Shown here one piece after another: positions 25,243-34,252 of a DNA stretch of 46,058 bases. The DNA lies in the NCBI GenBank assembly GCA_934394815.1, contig CAKRRD010000019.1:1-46058 (forward strand). Reading direction: 5' to 3'. Numbering within the stretch: position 1 is the first letter of the stretch; every line of letters begins with the position of its first letter. This DNA comes from an uncultured Acetatifactor sp. Lineage in GTDB: Bacteria; Bacillota; Clostridia; Lachnospirales; Lachnospiraceae. The notes under the pieces were generated by a model that worked only from the letters and a program-made list of their open reading frames with translations, was not told the origin of the DNA and did no database searches. The translations under genes and the position numbers were made by a program.

Positions 25243-27393
25243 ATGGGAAAAGGTGGTTTTACCTTACCGGGAGAATCGGGATATGAGGAACTGACCTTGA
25301 AGATGGCGGAGAAGTGGGGCGCGGACGTAATCCGCGACAGTGACGGCACGGTGCTTTCCGATGAGATCACCCATGCCGGTTACGGCATCTATTCCACCAT
25401 CTGTATTATCAGAGATCATAATGCCTGGGCAAAGAAGAATCAGGACAAATTACAGCAGACCTTCCTGTGCACACCTCCTCGGGTGGCGGAGTCTGATACG
25501 GTGGCCATCGGATTGATGGACAGCTTTTTTGCGGAGCAGTTCCGGATCAATGACAGTGCGGCAGCATTGGAATATTGGGAAGTGTACGACAGAACAGCCA
25601 ACGTTAAGATCGACAATTCCCACTGGAACTATGACAGAGAGAAAGGAAGTGTGATCCTGTGCGGCATCACACCTTTTCATAAGTATACGGTGAGCTTCTT
25701 AGCCTATCGTATCTGGGAAGAGATCTCCATGTACAACCATACCACGAATCATTGGGATAAGGAGCATCTGATGCAGATCGAACCCAGATATCCGGAGACG
25801 CAGGAATACCTGTTAGGGTGGATGAAGAACTGGTGTGAGACCCATCCGGATACCACGGTGGTACGCTTTACTTCCATGTTCTATAATTTCGTATGGATCT
25901 GGGGAAGCAGTGAGAGGAACCGGAATCTGTTCTCCGACTGGGGCTCCTATGATTTCACCGTGAGTGTTCCGGCCTTACAGGAATTCGAGAAACAGTACGG
26001 CTACCGCATGGCGGCAGAGGATTTTATCAATAAGGGACAGTTACATGTGACCCATATGCCCGGCAATGCGAAAAAGGCGGACTGGATGGCATTTATCAAT
26101 GATTTCGTCATTTCCTTTGGCAGAAAGCTGGTCGATCTGGTACATGCCTACGGTAAAAAGGCGTATGTCTTTTACGATGACAGCTGGGTGGGAGTAGAGC
26201 CTTATAACGGAAGATTTGAGGAGTTTGGCTTCGACGGTCTGATCAAATGTGTCTTCTCCGGTTACGAAGCGAGACTGTGTGCAGGTGTGGATGTGCCGGT
26301 ACATGAACTGCGTCTGCATCCGTACCTGTTCCCGGTGGGACTGGGCGGAGCGCCGACCTTCATGGAAGGCGGCAATCCCACGCTGGATGCGAAAAAATAC
26401 TGGAACAGTGTAAGGCGCGCACTTTTACGGGCCAGGATCGACCGGATCGGTCTCGGCGGATATCTGCATCTGGTAGAGGATTTCCCGGACTTCTGCGATT
26501 ATATGGAAAAGGTGGCAGACGAATTCCGTCTGATCCGCAGCTTCCACGATGAGGGTGAGCCTTACCGTATCAAGACCCGTGTGGCAGTACTGCACTACTG
26601 GGGAAGTTTACGTTCCTGGACATTATCCGGACATTTCCATGAGACGTATATGCATGATTTGATCCACATTAACGAAGCCCTGTCCGGACTTCCCGTGGAT
26701 GTGAAATTTATCTCCTTTGAGGATGTGAAAAATGGTATACTGAAAGACGTGGATGTGGTGATCAATGCAGGCCGGGCCGGAAGCGCCTGGAGCGGCGGGG
26801 ATGCCTGGAAGGATGAGGAACTTGTTACCACACTTACAAAGTGGGTACACGAGGGCGGCTGTTTTATCGGTGTGAATGAGCCTTCTGCTGTGGAAGGATA
26901 CGATACGTATTTCCGTATGGCCCATGTGCTGGGAATCAATGAAGATACCGGTGCGAGAGTCTGCCATGGAAAATGGGCTTTTGAGGCAGCGGATCCGGAG
27001 GGACTGATTCCGGAAGGTGCCGGTGTGGAAGCGAAGGAGAACCGTTACCTGACAGACGGCAGGGCACAGGTGCTTTTATCAGACGGCGGGAAGCTGCAAG
27101 TAACCGTGAACCGTTTCGGCAGGGGAATGGGAATCTATCTGTCTTCCTTCCAGGTGAACCTGTGGAATACCAGAATGCTGTACCAGCTGATCCGTTATGC
27201 GGGTGGAGAAGGTATTTCCGGCAGTTATATGACGGATAACCTGTATACGGAGTGTGCTTATTATCCGGAGAGCAGGAAACTGGTAGTTATCAATAACAGT
27301 GATACTGAACAGACCACCACGATTCCCACGGAAGCCGGTGCATGTACGGTAACCATTGCACCTTACGATACGACATTCGTGGAGATCGGGTAA
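25243..27393 (+). CDS. GH112 beta-galactoside phosphorylase, probably D-galactosyl-1,4-L-rhamnose phosphorylase
   Basis: GH112 enzymes cleave beta-galactosides with phosphate to give alpha-galactose 1-phosphate. Two main activities are known: galacto-N-biose/lacto-N-biose phosphorylase and D-galactosyl-beta-1,4-L-rhamnose phosphorylase. The 716-residue length, the N-terminal GGFTLPGESGYEELTL, the acid residue region FYDDSWVGVEPY (Asp312/313), FSGYEARLCAGVDVP and the C-terminal beta domain fit the family. The surrounding genes all act on rhamnogalacturonan-I, whose backbone rhamnose carries beta-1,4-linked galactose, so the rhamnose-specific activity is the better reading; no hexosamine genes are nearby. 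Cytoplasmic. GAGGAGG precedes the ATG. Substrate choice is inferred and could be wrong. Confidence 0.9.
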   Translation: MGKGGFTLPGESGYEELTLKMAEKWGADVIRDSDGTVLSDEITHAGYGIYSTICIIRDHNAWAKKNQDKLQQTFLCTPPRVAESDTVAIGLMDSFFAEQFRINDSAAALEYWEVYDRTANVKIDNSHWNYDREKGSVILCGITPFHKYTVSFLAYRIWEEISMYNHTTNHWDKEHLMQIEPRYPETQEYLLGWMKNWCETHPDTTVVRFTSMFYNFVWIWGSSERNRNLFSDWGSYDFTVSVPALQEFEKQYGYRMAAEDFINKGQLHVTHMPGNAKKADWMAFINDFVISFGRKLVDLVHAYGKKAYVFYDDSWVGVEPYNGRFEEFGFDGLIKCVFSGYEARLCAGVDVPVHELRLHPYLFPVGLGGAPTFMEGGNPTLDAKKYWNSVRRALLRARIDRIGLGGYLHLVEDFPDFCDYMEKVADEFRLIRSFHDEGEPYRIKTRVAVLHYWGSLRSWTLSGHFHETYMHDLIHINEALSGLPVDVKFISFEDVKNGILKDVDVVINAGRAGSAWSGGDAWKDEELVTTLTKWVHEGGCFIGVNEPSAVEGYDTYFRMAHVLGINEDTGARVCHGKWAFEAADPEGLIPEGAGVEAKENRYLTDGRAQVLLSDGGKLQVTVNRFGRGMGIYLSSFQVNLWNTRMLYQLIRYAGGEGISGSYMTDNLYTECAYYPESRKLVVINNSDTEQTTTIPTEAGACTVTIAPYDTTFVEIG

Positions 27394-27447
27394 CCGGTCA
27401 AGGTGACCGGATCCGAAGATTCTGTGTCCGCTTCCTGTGGGAGCGGA
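27394..27447 (+). other. Two consecutive intercistronic hairpins
   Basis: CCGGTCA-AGG-TGACCGG (27394-27410) begins directly after the phosphorylase stop codon; TCCGCT (27427-27432)/AGCGGA (27442-27447) follows. Neither has a U-tract. They fill most of the 72-bp junction. Confidence 0.5.
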
Positions 27448-27465
27448 ACGCAAAGGAGACGGAGA

Positions 27466-28776
27466 ATGGATAACGAGGAAGTAAGACAGACAGAATATTT
27501 TCCCGACGGAACCCCTATAGACGACTGGTTCTATGAGACGAAGATTCCGGAACTTTCCGAACTGGGAAAGCCATATGTCCTGACGGAATACGGGATCTGG
27601 GATGACGGGAAAATCTATACAAAAGAGATCCAGAAAGTCATTGATCTGGCGGCGGAAGAAGGCGGCGGTGTCCTGGTGGTACCGCCGGGAACCTATCTGA
27701 CGGGTTCCCTTTATTTCAAACAGGGAGTGAACCTCTATGTTTCCGCCGGAGCGACTTTAAAAGGCAGCAACGATATCTCGGATTATGATCTGGCCAGAAC
27801 CCGGATCGAGGGAGAGACCTGCCTCTATTATATGGCACTGATCAATGCGGACGGCGTGGAGGACTTCACCATGTGCGGACCCGGCACCATCGACGGCAAC
27901 GGCCTCAGGGCATGGAGAGCCTGCTGGCTCCGCTGGAAATGGGGAGGCGGCGGTAACAAGGAGGAACAGAGACCTCGTCTGGTCTATCTGTCCAACTGTA
28001 AAAATGTCCGGATCGCCGGATTGAATCTGCAGAATTCCCATTTCTGGACCACTCATATTTATAAATGCGATCATGTAAAATACTTAAACTGCCGGATCTA
28101 TTCCCCGGCAGGACCGGTTCCCGCACCCAGTACGGATGCTATTGACATCGATGTCTGTACGGATGTGCTGGTGAAGGGCTGCTATATGGAAGTCAATGAT
28201 GATTCCGTGGTATTGAAGGGCGGTAAGGGGCCATGGGCGGACACGCAGCCGGAAAATGGTACCAATGAGCGGATTCTGGTGGAGGATTGTGTCTACGGTT
28301 TCTGTCATGGGTGCCTCACCTGTGGTTCGGAATCGGTGCATAACCGGAATATCATCATGCGCAGAATTAAGATCAAAGGCGCGGCGAGACTGTTATGGCT
28401 GAAAATGCGGCCGGATACTCCGCAACGCTATGAATACATTACCGTGGAGCATATTGAGGGCCGTGTCAGAGAATTTTTGAAGATCTATCCCTGGACCCAG
28501 TTTTTTGATCTGAAGGACAGAAAGGACAGACCGCTGTCTTATGCGGATCATATTACCATGAAAGATTGTGACTGTGTCTGCGATACCTTTTTTGATGTGA
28601 TCGCGGATGAGGAGCAGTATCTTCTGACGGATTTCACCCTGCAGGATCTGCGGATCCGGGCAAGAGTAAATAACTTTTCGGAAGATAAGTTAAGAAGTGT
28701 AAGATACGAGAACGTACAGGTGGAAGAGAGCACGGAGCCTGCCCAGAACTGGCATGAAGTGAAGGGCTTCCAGTGA
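27466..28776 (+). CDS. GH28-family galacturonan/rhamnogalacturonan hydrolase, atypical active site
   Basis: Right-handed beta-helix pectin hydrolase of 436 residues without signal peptide, so it would act on imported oligosaccharides. The N-terminal part has the usual [20 protein letters not shown] and AGATLKGS. Active-site landmarks: STDAIDID (D224) and [10 protein letters not shown] (D245, D246) supply the three carboxylates. The usual GHG motif reads CHG (H281) and the usual RxK motif reads WLK, so substrate contacts differ from polygalacturonases; a rhamnogalacturonan-type or exo-acting specificity is plausible. ATG 27466 is chosen because AAGGAGACGGAG lies just upstream; a frame from 27403 runs through the hairpins. 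Confidence 0.88.
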   Translation: MDNEEVRQTEYFPDGTPIDDWFYETKIPELSELGKPYVLTEYGIWDDGKIYTKEIQKVIDLAAEEGGGVLVVPPGTYLTGSLYFKQGVNLYVSAGATLKGSNDISDYDLARTRIEGETCLYYMALINADGVEDFTMCGPGTIDGNGLRAWRACWLRWKWGGGGNKEEQRPRLVYLSNCKNVRIAGLNLQNSHFWTTHIYKCDHVKYLNCRIYSPAGPVPAPSTDAIDIDVCTDVLVKGCYMEVNDDSVVLKGGKGPWADTQPENGTNERILVEDCVYGFCHGCLTCGSESVHNRNIIMRRIKIKGAARLLWLKMRPDTPQRYEYITVEHIEGRVREFLKIYPWTQFFDLKDRKDRPLSYADHITMKDCDCVCDTFFDVIADEEQYLLTDFTLQDLRIRARVNNFSEDKLRSVRYENVQVEESTEPAQNWHEVKGFQ

Positions 28777-28792
28777 TATATTTCAGACCCAA

Positions 28793-28812
28793 GCGGCGGA
28801 TAGCCAGGCCGC
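28793..28812 (+). other. Intercistronic hairpin between GH28 and GH51 genes
   Basis: GCGGC (28793-28797) pairs with GCCGC (28808-28812) in the 49-bp junction, ending just before the GH51 ribosome binding site GAAAGGA. Confidence 0.4.
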
Positions 28813-28825
28813 GGAAAGGATTAAT

Positions 28826-30334
28826 ATGGCAAAGCTGTATATTAACGATAAAAACAAAAAGGGACACATCAACCCGGAACTCTACGGTAATTTTTCCGAG
28901 CATCTGGGCAGATGTATCTATGAGGGACTGTATGTGGGAGAGGATTCCGAGATCCCCAATACCAAAGGCATGCGTAATGATGTGGTGGCAGCCCTGAAGG
29001 AGATGAAGCTTCCGGTACTGCGTTGGCCCGGCGGATGCTTCGCGGACGAATACCACTGGAAGGACGGTATCGGTCCGAAGGAGAACCGTAAGAAAATGAT
29101 CAACACTCACTGGGGCGGCGTGACGGAGGATAACAGCTTCGGCACCCATGAGTTCTTCGAACTGTGTGAGCAGATCGGCTGTAAGACGTATATCAACGGC
29201 AATGTTGGAAGTGGTACTGTACAGGAGATGTCCGAATGGGTGGAGTATATGACCTTTGACGGCGTATCCCCCATGGCGGACCTGCGCCGGAAAAACGGCA
29301 GAGAAAAAGCCTGGAAAGTGGATTACTTCGGTGTCGGCAACGAGAACTGGGGATGCGGCGGCAATATGACCCCGTCCTACTACGGTAATCTGTACCGCAG
29401 ATACCAGACTTATGTGAGAAATTACGATTCCAAACAGCCCATTTTCAAGGTATGCTGCGGCCCCAATGCCGGAGATACCTACTGGACGGAAGAGGTATTG
29501 AAGACCTGTTTTGAAAATGCACCGGAATGGATGCACGGCTTTATGGACGGACTTTCCCTGCATTACTACACTCTGCCGGAGGATGACTGGTCCCACAAGG
29601 GGAGTGCACTGGACTTTGATGCTGCGGCATGGTACAAGACCTTAGCCAAAGCCTTTAAACTGGATGAACTGATCCGAAAGCATTCCACCATCATGGACAA
29701 ATATGATCCTGAGAAGAAGATCGGCCTGATCTGCGATGAGTGGGGCACCTGGTATGATGTGGAGCCCGGCACGAACCCCGGATTTTTATACCAGCAGAGT
29801 ACCATGCGGGATGCTCTGGTAGCCGGACTGTCCTTAAATATCTTCAACAAGCACTGTGACCGTGTGAAGATGGCGAACATCGCACAGCTTATCAATGTAC
29901 TGCAGGCAGTGATCCTGACGGAGGGACCGAAGATGCTGCGTACTCCGACCTACCATGTATTTCATATGTACAAATATCATCAGGATGCGGATCTGGTGGA
30001 AAGCTATATGGATGGTGTGGAGCAGATCGGGGAAGACGAAAAGTTCAAGATCCCCCATTTACAGGAATCCGCTTCCGTGGACAAGGACGGTGTGGTGACG
30101 ATCACGTTGAATAACCTGTCCATCGATAAGGCAGAAGAGGTGGAGATCGTCTTTGCAGAATGCGATCCGAAGCAGGTGACCGCAGCGATACTGACCAATG
30201 ATATTCATGCCTGCAATACCTTCGAGGATCCCGATAAGGTACACGAAGAGGAGTTCACGGAGTATAAGACCGCGGAGGGGAGGATCACCTTTACCATGCC
30301 GGCTTCCAGCGTTGTGATGTTCCGGGTAAAATAA
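28826..30334 (+). CDS. abfA: GH51 alpha-L-arabinofuranosidase
   Basis: Releases terminal arabinofuranose from arabinan and arabinogalactan side chains of pectin. The 502-residue protein has the normal size and retaining mechanism residues: acid/base Glu in [11 protein letters not shown] (about 173) and nucleophile Glu in [11 protein letters not shown] (about 305). Other family marks are [15 protein letters not shown] at the N-terminus, [14 protein letters not shown], and the C-terminal beta-sandwich ending [10 protein letters not shown]. No signal peptide: cytoplasmic. It follows GH28 by 49 bp in the pectin operon and would trim arabinose before the galactose-rhamnose unit is phosphorolysed. 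Confidence 0.96.
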   Translation: MAKLYINDKNKKGHINPELYGNFSEHLGRCIYEGLYVGEDSEIPNTKGMRNDVVAALKEMKLPVLRWPGGCFADEYHWKDGIGPKENRKKMINTHWGGVTEDNSFGTHEFFELCEQIGCKTYINGNVGSGTVQEMSEWVEYMTFDGVSPMADLRRKNGREKAWKVDYFGVGNENWGCGGNMTPSYYGNLYRRYQTYVRNYDSKQPIFKVCCGPNAGDTYWTEEVLKTCFENAPEWMHGFMDGLSLHYYTLPEDDWSHKGSALDFDAAAWYKTLAKAFKLDELIRKHSTIMDKYDPEKKIGLICDEWGTWYDVEPGTNPGFLYQQSTMRDALVAGLSLNIFNKHCDRVKMANIAQLINVLQAVILTEGPKMLRTPTYHVFHMYKYHQDADLVESYMDGVEQIGEDEKFKIPHLQESASVDKDGVVTITLNNLSIDKAEEVEIVFAECDPKQVTAAILTNDIHACNTFEDPDKVHEEEFTEYKTAEGRITFTMPASSVVMFRVK

Positions 30335-30349
30335 TTGATAAAAACAGTT

Positions 30350-30634
30350 ATGGAAGAAAAAGAAACGAAAGAATCGATAGAAGTAACAAGAAAATATCCC
30401 TGTCGAAAATGCCTGTTGCGGGAAATGGACAAAAATGCCTATATGGAGAATTTGTACGCCTACATAGACAGAATCGATGCGGAGAGTAAAGCAGATAAGG
30501 CGGTCTATGAAGACCGCCTTGCTGTATGTAAGGAATGTGATTATCTAAAGGAAGGCCTGTGTGGTGCCTGCGGCTGCTTTGTGGAACTGCGGGCTGTCAT
30601 AGGGAAGAACGTGTGTCCTTATGAAAAATGGTAA
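30350..30634 (+). CDS. Small Cys-rich protein, DUF6171-like
   Basis: About 94 residues with paired cysteines: PCRKCLLRE near the start, CKECDYL and CGACGCFVELRA in the middle, and CPYEKW at the end, a pattern that suggests a zinc or iron-sulphur site. It resembles a small Firmicute family of unknown function. The start is uncertain: ATG 30350 lacks a good ribosome binding site, and TTG 30335 directly follows the GH51 stop, so translation may be coupled. A perfect 10-bp hairpin lies within the coding region. Last gene of the pectin operon; no role can be assigned. Confidence 0.72.
   Translation: MEEKETKESIEVTRKYPCRKCLLREMDKNAYMENLYAYIDRIDAESKADKAVYEDRLAVCKECDYLKEGLCGACGCFVELRAVIGKNVCPYEKW
30497..30520 (+). 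other. Perfect 10-bp hairpin inside the small Cys-rich gene
   Basis: AAGGCGGTCT (30497-30506), loop ATGA, AGACCGCCTT (30511-30520). It encodes part of DKAVYEDRLA. There is no T-tract; it could cause pausing or be a processing site near the operon's 3' end. Confidence 0.6.
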
Positions 30635-30672
30635 AAAAATAAAAAACAATACCCAATTTCATAATTTGTCTG

Positions 30673-30704
30673 TATAATAAGCACGGAATGACCGGCAAGG
30701 TCAT
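30673..30704 (+). promoter_or_regulatory. MFS gene -10 box and downstream dyad
   Basis: TATAAT (30673-30678) with a poor -35 is followed by the dyad ATGACC-GGCAA-GGTCAT (30688-30704), placed at about +4 to +20, where a repressor could block transcription or a leader hairpin could form. Confidence 0.4.
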
Positions 30705-30733
30705 AAAAATGTGCAGTAAACAGGAGAGTAATT

Positions 30734-31930
30734 ATGAAAGTATTTGAAACCAAAAGACAAAACAGGCAGCTGGGATTGACCTATGTCGTATTCTTAATGA
30801 ACGGTATGCTGGCATTATCCATTGGATCCCTGCTTCCTTTTATCCGGGATGCCAGAGGACTGGATTACGGATTCTGCGGACTGATCGTCAGCCTTCATTC
30901 GGTGGGAAATCTGATTTCCAGTTTCTTCGCAGGGACATTGCCGTTAGCCATCGGTAAAAAGAAGAGCATTCTTCTGTTCGAGTCAGCGTTTGCATTGTCT
31001 TACGGCATGATTTTGTTTGGAAAAGGGAATCTGGTGCTGGCAGCGGCATTTCTGATGACGGGACTGGCCAGAGGAGCGGCAAGTAATTACTGTAATGCCA
31101 AGATCAACGGTCTGGCTCCCGGAAAGGCATGGATCATCAACGGTCTGCATGCCATGTTTTCCGTGGGTGTCTTTGCATTTCCAATCCTGCTGACCCTGAT
31201 CACAGGGACCCATGCGGATCACTGGGTGTACGCCTGCGCACTGTTATTGGTGTTGGGAATCCTGACGTGGATTCTGTACTGGATGATTCCGGAAGAGGAA
31301 GAGGGGATTCCGGCGCAGAAGAAGGAGACTGCGGGAGAGAGTAACTGGGGATTTTTTAAGGAGCCGATCTTTTACCTTGTGATACTGACCCTGTTTTTCT
31401 ATCTGTGTGCGGAGCAGGGGGTTATCGGCTGGATGATCACGTATTTTAAAGATACAGGGCTTCTGAGTCCTTCCGTATCCACCATTACCGCCAGTGTACA
31501 ATGGATCATGATCCTGCTGGGACGACTGTCGGCAGCCTTTTTATCCCTGAAGATCGGCAAGGAAAAATTATTGCCGGTCATGGGTGTGGGTCTGGTGGCT
31601 TTCTTTATTCTCCTGATCTTCAGTAAGACAACGTTCTGGATCATGGTGGGAATTGTGGGATTCGGCTATAGCATGGCGGGAATTTATCCTACGACGGTTT
31701 CGTTTTCGGGAAAGCTGCAGCAGAAATATCCCATGGCCTGGAGTTTCATCCTGACCACAGCGAGCTTCGGGTCTATTCTGATGCCTTCCGTGATCGGAAA
31801 GATCGCGGCAGGTGCCGGCATCGCTGTGGGGATGAGCTCGGTGGCAGTGGTACTGGTCATTGACTTTGTGTGTATCATTGCTCTGTGTATCTATACTGTC
31901 AGATCACAGCCGCAGGAACGTATTTCCTAA
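30734..31930 (+). CDS. Major facilitator superfamily transporter
   Basis: A 398-residue protein with 12 predicted membrane helices, a cytoplasmic central loop (EEEEGIPAQKKETAGES) and the general MFS outline, including the loop 2-3 region GTLPLAIGKKKSIL. It resembles sugar-type or FucP-like MFS proteins of gut clostridia, with no clear substrate signature. CAGGAG precedes the ATG. It has its own -10 box after the pectin operon, so it might export or import monosaccharides (arabinose, rhamnose, galacturonate) from that pathway, but that is context only. Confidence 0.9.
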   Translation: MKVFETKRQNRQLGLTYVVFLMNGMLALSIGSLLPFIRDARGLDYGFCGLIVSLHSVGNLISSFFAGTLPLAIGKKKSILLFESAFALSYGMILFGKGNLVLAAAFLMTGLARGAASNYCNAKINGLAPGKAWIINGLHAMFSVGVFAFPILLTLITGTHADHWVYACALLLVLGILTWILYWMIPEEEEGIPAQKKETAGESNWGFFKEPIFYLVILTLFFYLCAEQGVIGWMITYFKDTGLLSPSVSTITASVQWIMILLGRLSAAFLSLKIGKEKLLPVMGVGLVAFFILLIFSKTTFWIMVGIVGFGYSMAGIYPTTVSFSGKLQQKYPMAWSFILTTASFGSILMPSVIGKIAAGAGIAVGMSSVAVVLVIDFVCIIALCIYTVRSQPQERIS

Positions 31931-32003
31931 TGGTTTTCTCCTGACTTTATTTCTGTGATTTCTCGACGGCCTGCCACAGAGAATACCGGAAAAATAACGT
32001 AGC

Positions 32004-32032
32004 TTGATTATTTCCCAGTAAAGGGGTAGAAT
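32004..32032 (+). promoter_or_regulatory. Sigma-A promoter of the DUF3737-malY unit
   Basis: TTGATT (32004-32009), exactly 17 nt, TAGAAT (32027-32032). Transcription would begin near 32039, about 38 nt before the first start codon. Confidence 0.65.
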
Positions 32033-32076
32033 ATCAAAGGCAGCAAGAACAAATGATCTATACAGGAGAAAAAGAA

Positions 32077-32964
32077 ATGAGTGAAAATAAAAAGAAGATC
32101 CAAAATGGATTTTATACAGGAGAGAGACCTCTGTTCCAGCAGGAACATCTGGAGATTGCGGATACCATTTTCGGAGAAGGAGAATCTCCGTTAAAGGAAA
32201 GCAATGACATTACACTGAAGGGCAGCATGTTCCAGTGGAAATATCCCCTGTGGTACAGCAGGAATATCGTGGCCGAGGACTGCACCTGGGCGGAGATGGC
32301 GAGAGCCGGTGTCTGGTATACGGACAACATACAGGTGAAAAATGCCATGATCGAAGCACCGAAGAATTTCCGCAGATGTAAGGAACTGACGCTGGATCAT
32401 GTATTTCTGCCCCATGCGGAGGAGACCTTATGGCACTGTCAGAACGTTTTCATGAAAGGGGTCAGTGCAAAGGGAGATTATTTTGCCATGAATTGCAGTG
32501 ATATGCAGATCTCTGATTTTGAACTGGTGGGAAATTATTCCTTTGACGGGGTGAAAAATGTGGAAATCCATCATGCGAAGATGCTGTCCAAGGATGCTTT
32601 CTGGAATTCGGAGAATGTGACGGTGTATGATTCCTTTATTTCCGGGGAATATCTGGGATGGAACGCGAAGAATCTGACCCTGATCAACTGTACCATTGAG
32701 AGCTTACAGGGCATGTGCTATATTGAGAATCTGGTGATGAAGAACTGCAGGCTTTTGAATACGACGCTGGCATTTGAGTATTCTACCATTGACGCGGAGA
32801 TCACCGGCGGGATCACCAGTGTGCTGAATCCTGCCTCCGGTATTCTGCGGGCGGAAGGCATTGACACCCTGATTCTGGATCCTGCAAAGATTGACCCGGC
32901 GAAGACGCAGATCGTGTGCGGCAGGATTGGGTGCAGACTGGACAGAAACCCGGAGGAGCACTAA
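32077..32964 (+). CDS. DUF3737-family beta-helix protein
   Basis: A 295-residue protein of the DUF3737 family, recognised by NGFYTGERPLF, GESPLKES, FQWKYPLWYS, EMARAGVWYTDN, EAPKNFRRCKEL, KDAFWN and GEYLGWN. The short, regularly spaced beta-strand repeats with N/D and C at turns suggest a right-handed beta-helix. No signal peptide. Function is unknown; family members often sit beside metabolic enzymes. ATG 32077 follows CAGGAG; a start 24 nt upstream precedes that site. It ends 2 bp before the next start, so it is tightly co-expressed with a MalY-type aminotransferase. Confidence 0.9.
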   Translation: MSENKKKIQNGFYTGERPLFQQEHLEIADTIFGEGESPLKESNDITLKGSMFQWKYPLWYSRNIVAEDCTWAEMARAGVWYTDNIQVKNAMIEAPKNFRRCKELTLDHVFLPHAEETLWHCQNVFMKGVSAKGDYFAMNCSDMQISDFELVGNYSFDGVKNVEIHHAKMLSKDAFWNSENVTVYDSFISGEYLGWNAKNLTLINCTIESLQGMCYIENLVMKNCRLLNTTLAFEYSTIDAEITGGITSVLNPASGILRAEGIDTLILDPAKIDPAKTQIVCGRIGCRLDRNPEEH

Positions 32965-32966
32965 CT

Positions 32967-34163
32967 ATGGGCAGCATTTTTGATAAAGAGGTCAACCGCC
33001 GGGGAACCGGCAGTATGAAATGGAACGTGGGAGCGCAGGAACTTCCCATGTGGGTGGCGGATATGGATTTCGAGACGGCCCCTGCAGTGAGGAAGGCTAT
33101 CATGGACCGGGCGGCACAGGGAGTTTACGGCTATACGGAAATCTCTGAGGAATGGTACAGAGCTTATCAGAATTGGTGGCAGGACAGGCATCATTTTTCC
33201 GTGAAAAAAGACTGGCTGATCTTCTGTACCGGCGTGGTGCCGGCCATTTCCAGCATCGTGCGGAAGATGACCACTGTGGCGGAGAAAATCGTGGTCATGA
33301 CACCCTGTTACAATATTTTTTTCAATTCCATCGTAAATAACGGCCGCAATGTGCTGGAGAGCAGACTGCATTACGAGGACGGAGCCTACCGTATTGATTA
33401 CGAGGATCTGGAAGAGAAGCTTGCGGATCCCCAGACCAGTATGTTGATCCTCTGCAACCCTCACAATCCCGTAGGTAAGATCTGGGACAGAGAGACGCTG
33501 GAGCGTATCGGGGAACTGTGCTTTATGCATCACGTGCTGGTGCTGTCGGACGAGATTCATTGTGATATTACAAGGCCCGGCACGGAGTATATTCCTTTTG
33601 CCTCCGTATCGGAACATTGTAGGAATAACAGCATTACCTGTGTGGCGCCTACGAAGACTTTTAATCTGGCGGGGATCCAGACGGCAGCGGTGATCGTGCC
33701 GGATGAGACATTGCGGCATCGGGTGAACCGGGGACTGAATACGGATGAGGTAGCGGAACCTAATGTGTTCGCAGCCATTGCGCCCATTGCGGCTTTCGGA
33801 CAGGGCGGAGAATGGCTGGAGGAACTGCGGGCCTATCTGTGGGAGAACCGCAAGACGGCGGAGGACTTTATCCGCACAGAGCTTCCGGGGCTTATAACAG
33901 TATCCGCAGATGCCACTTATCTGTTGTGGATCGACTGCAACGCCCTGCCCGGAGACTTATCGGATCTGTCAGAATTTATCCGTAGGGAGAGCGGTCTGTT
34001 TGTCTGTGACGGCAGAGAATACGGCAGCGGTTACGGGTTCTTACGCATGAATCTGGCCTGCAGACGGGAACTGGTCGGAGAAGGACTGGAACGGCTGAAG
34101 AGGAGTATCACTGCCTGGCGGAAAGAAAATGCGGAAAAACAGGATTTTGACAGCATCAAATAA
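32967..34163 (+). CDS. MalY/PatB-type PLP-dependent C-S lyase (cystathionine beta-lyase-like)
   Basis: Fold-type I PLP enzyme of 398 residues. The family start DKEVNRRGTGSMKWN, the MWVADMDF motif, LCNPHNPVGKIW, LSDEIHCDI and the PLP-lysine motif APTKTFNLAG are all present. Relatives split cystathionine or cysteine conjugates, giving pyruvate, ammonia and a thiol, and may act as repressors of maltose genes in enterics. ATG 32967 lies 8-9 nt after GGAGGAG, which is inside the end of the DUF3737 gene. A single PLP domain without a DNA-binding part, so an enzymatic role is expected. Confidence 0.93.
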   Translation: MGSIFDKEVNRRGTGSMKWNVGAQELPMWVADMDFETAPAVRKAIMDRAAQGVYGYTEISEEWYRAYQNWWQDRHHFSVKKDWLIFCTGVVPAISSIVRKMTTVAEKIVVMTPCYNIFFNSIVNNGRNVLESRLHYEDGAYRIDYEDLEEKLADPQTSMLILCNPHNPVGKIWDRETLERIGELCFMHHVLVLSDEIHCDITRPGTEYIPFASVSEHCRNNSITCVAPTKTFNLAGIQTAAVIVPDETLRHRVNRGLNTDEVAEPNVFAAIAPIAAFGQGGEWLEELRAYLWENRKTAEDFIRTELPGLITVSADATYLLWIDCNALPGDLSDLSEFIRRESGLFVCDGREYGSGYGFLRMNLACRRELVGEGLERLKRSITAWRKENAEKQDFDSIK

Positions 34164-34183
34164 ATGCAAAAACTGTCAGAATA

Positions 34184-34192
34184 TGTTATACT
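34184..34192 (+). promoter_or_regulatory. Extended -10 promoter of the third GGDEF gene
   Basis: TGT followed by TATACT (34187-34192) is an extended -10 element; no good -35 lies at the expected place. Transcription would start near 34199, which favours ATG 34253 as the start of the next gene. Confidence 0.45.
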
Positions 34193-34252
34193 GTTTCTAT
34201 TGTGCAGATGCGCACAAAGAAATCAAATGATAGAAGAATATGGGAAATCATT

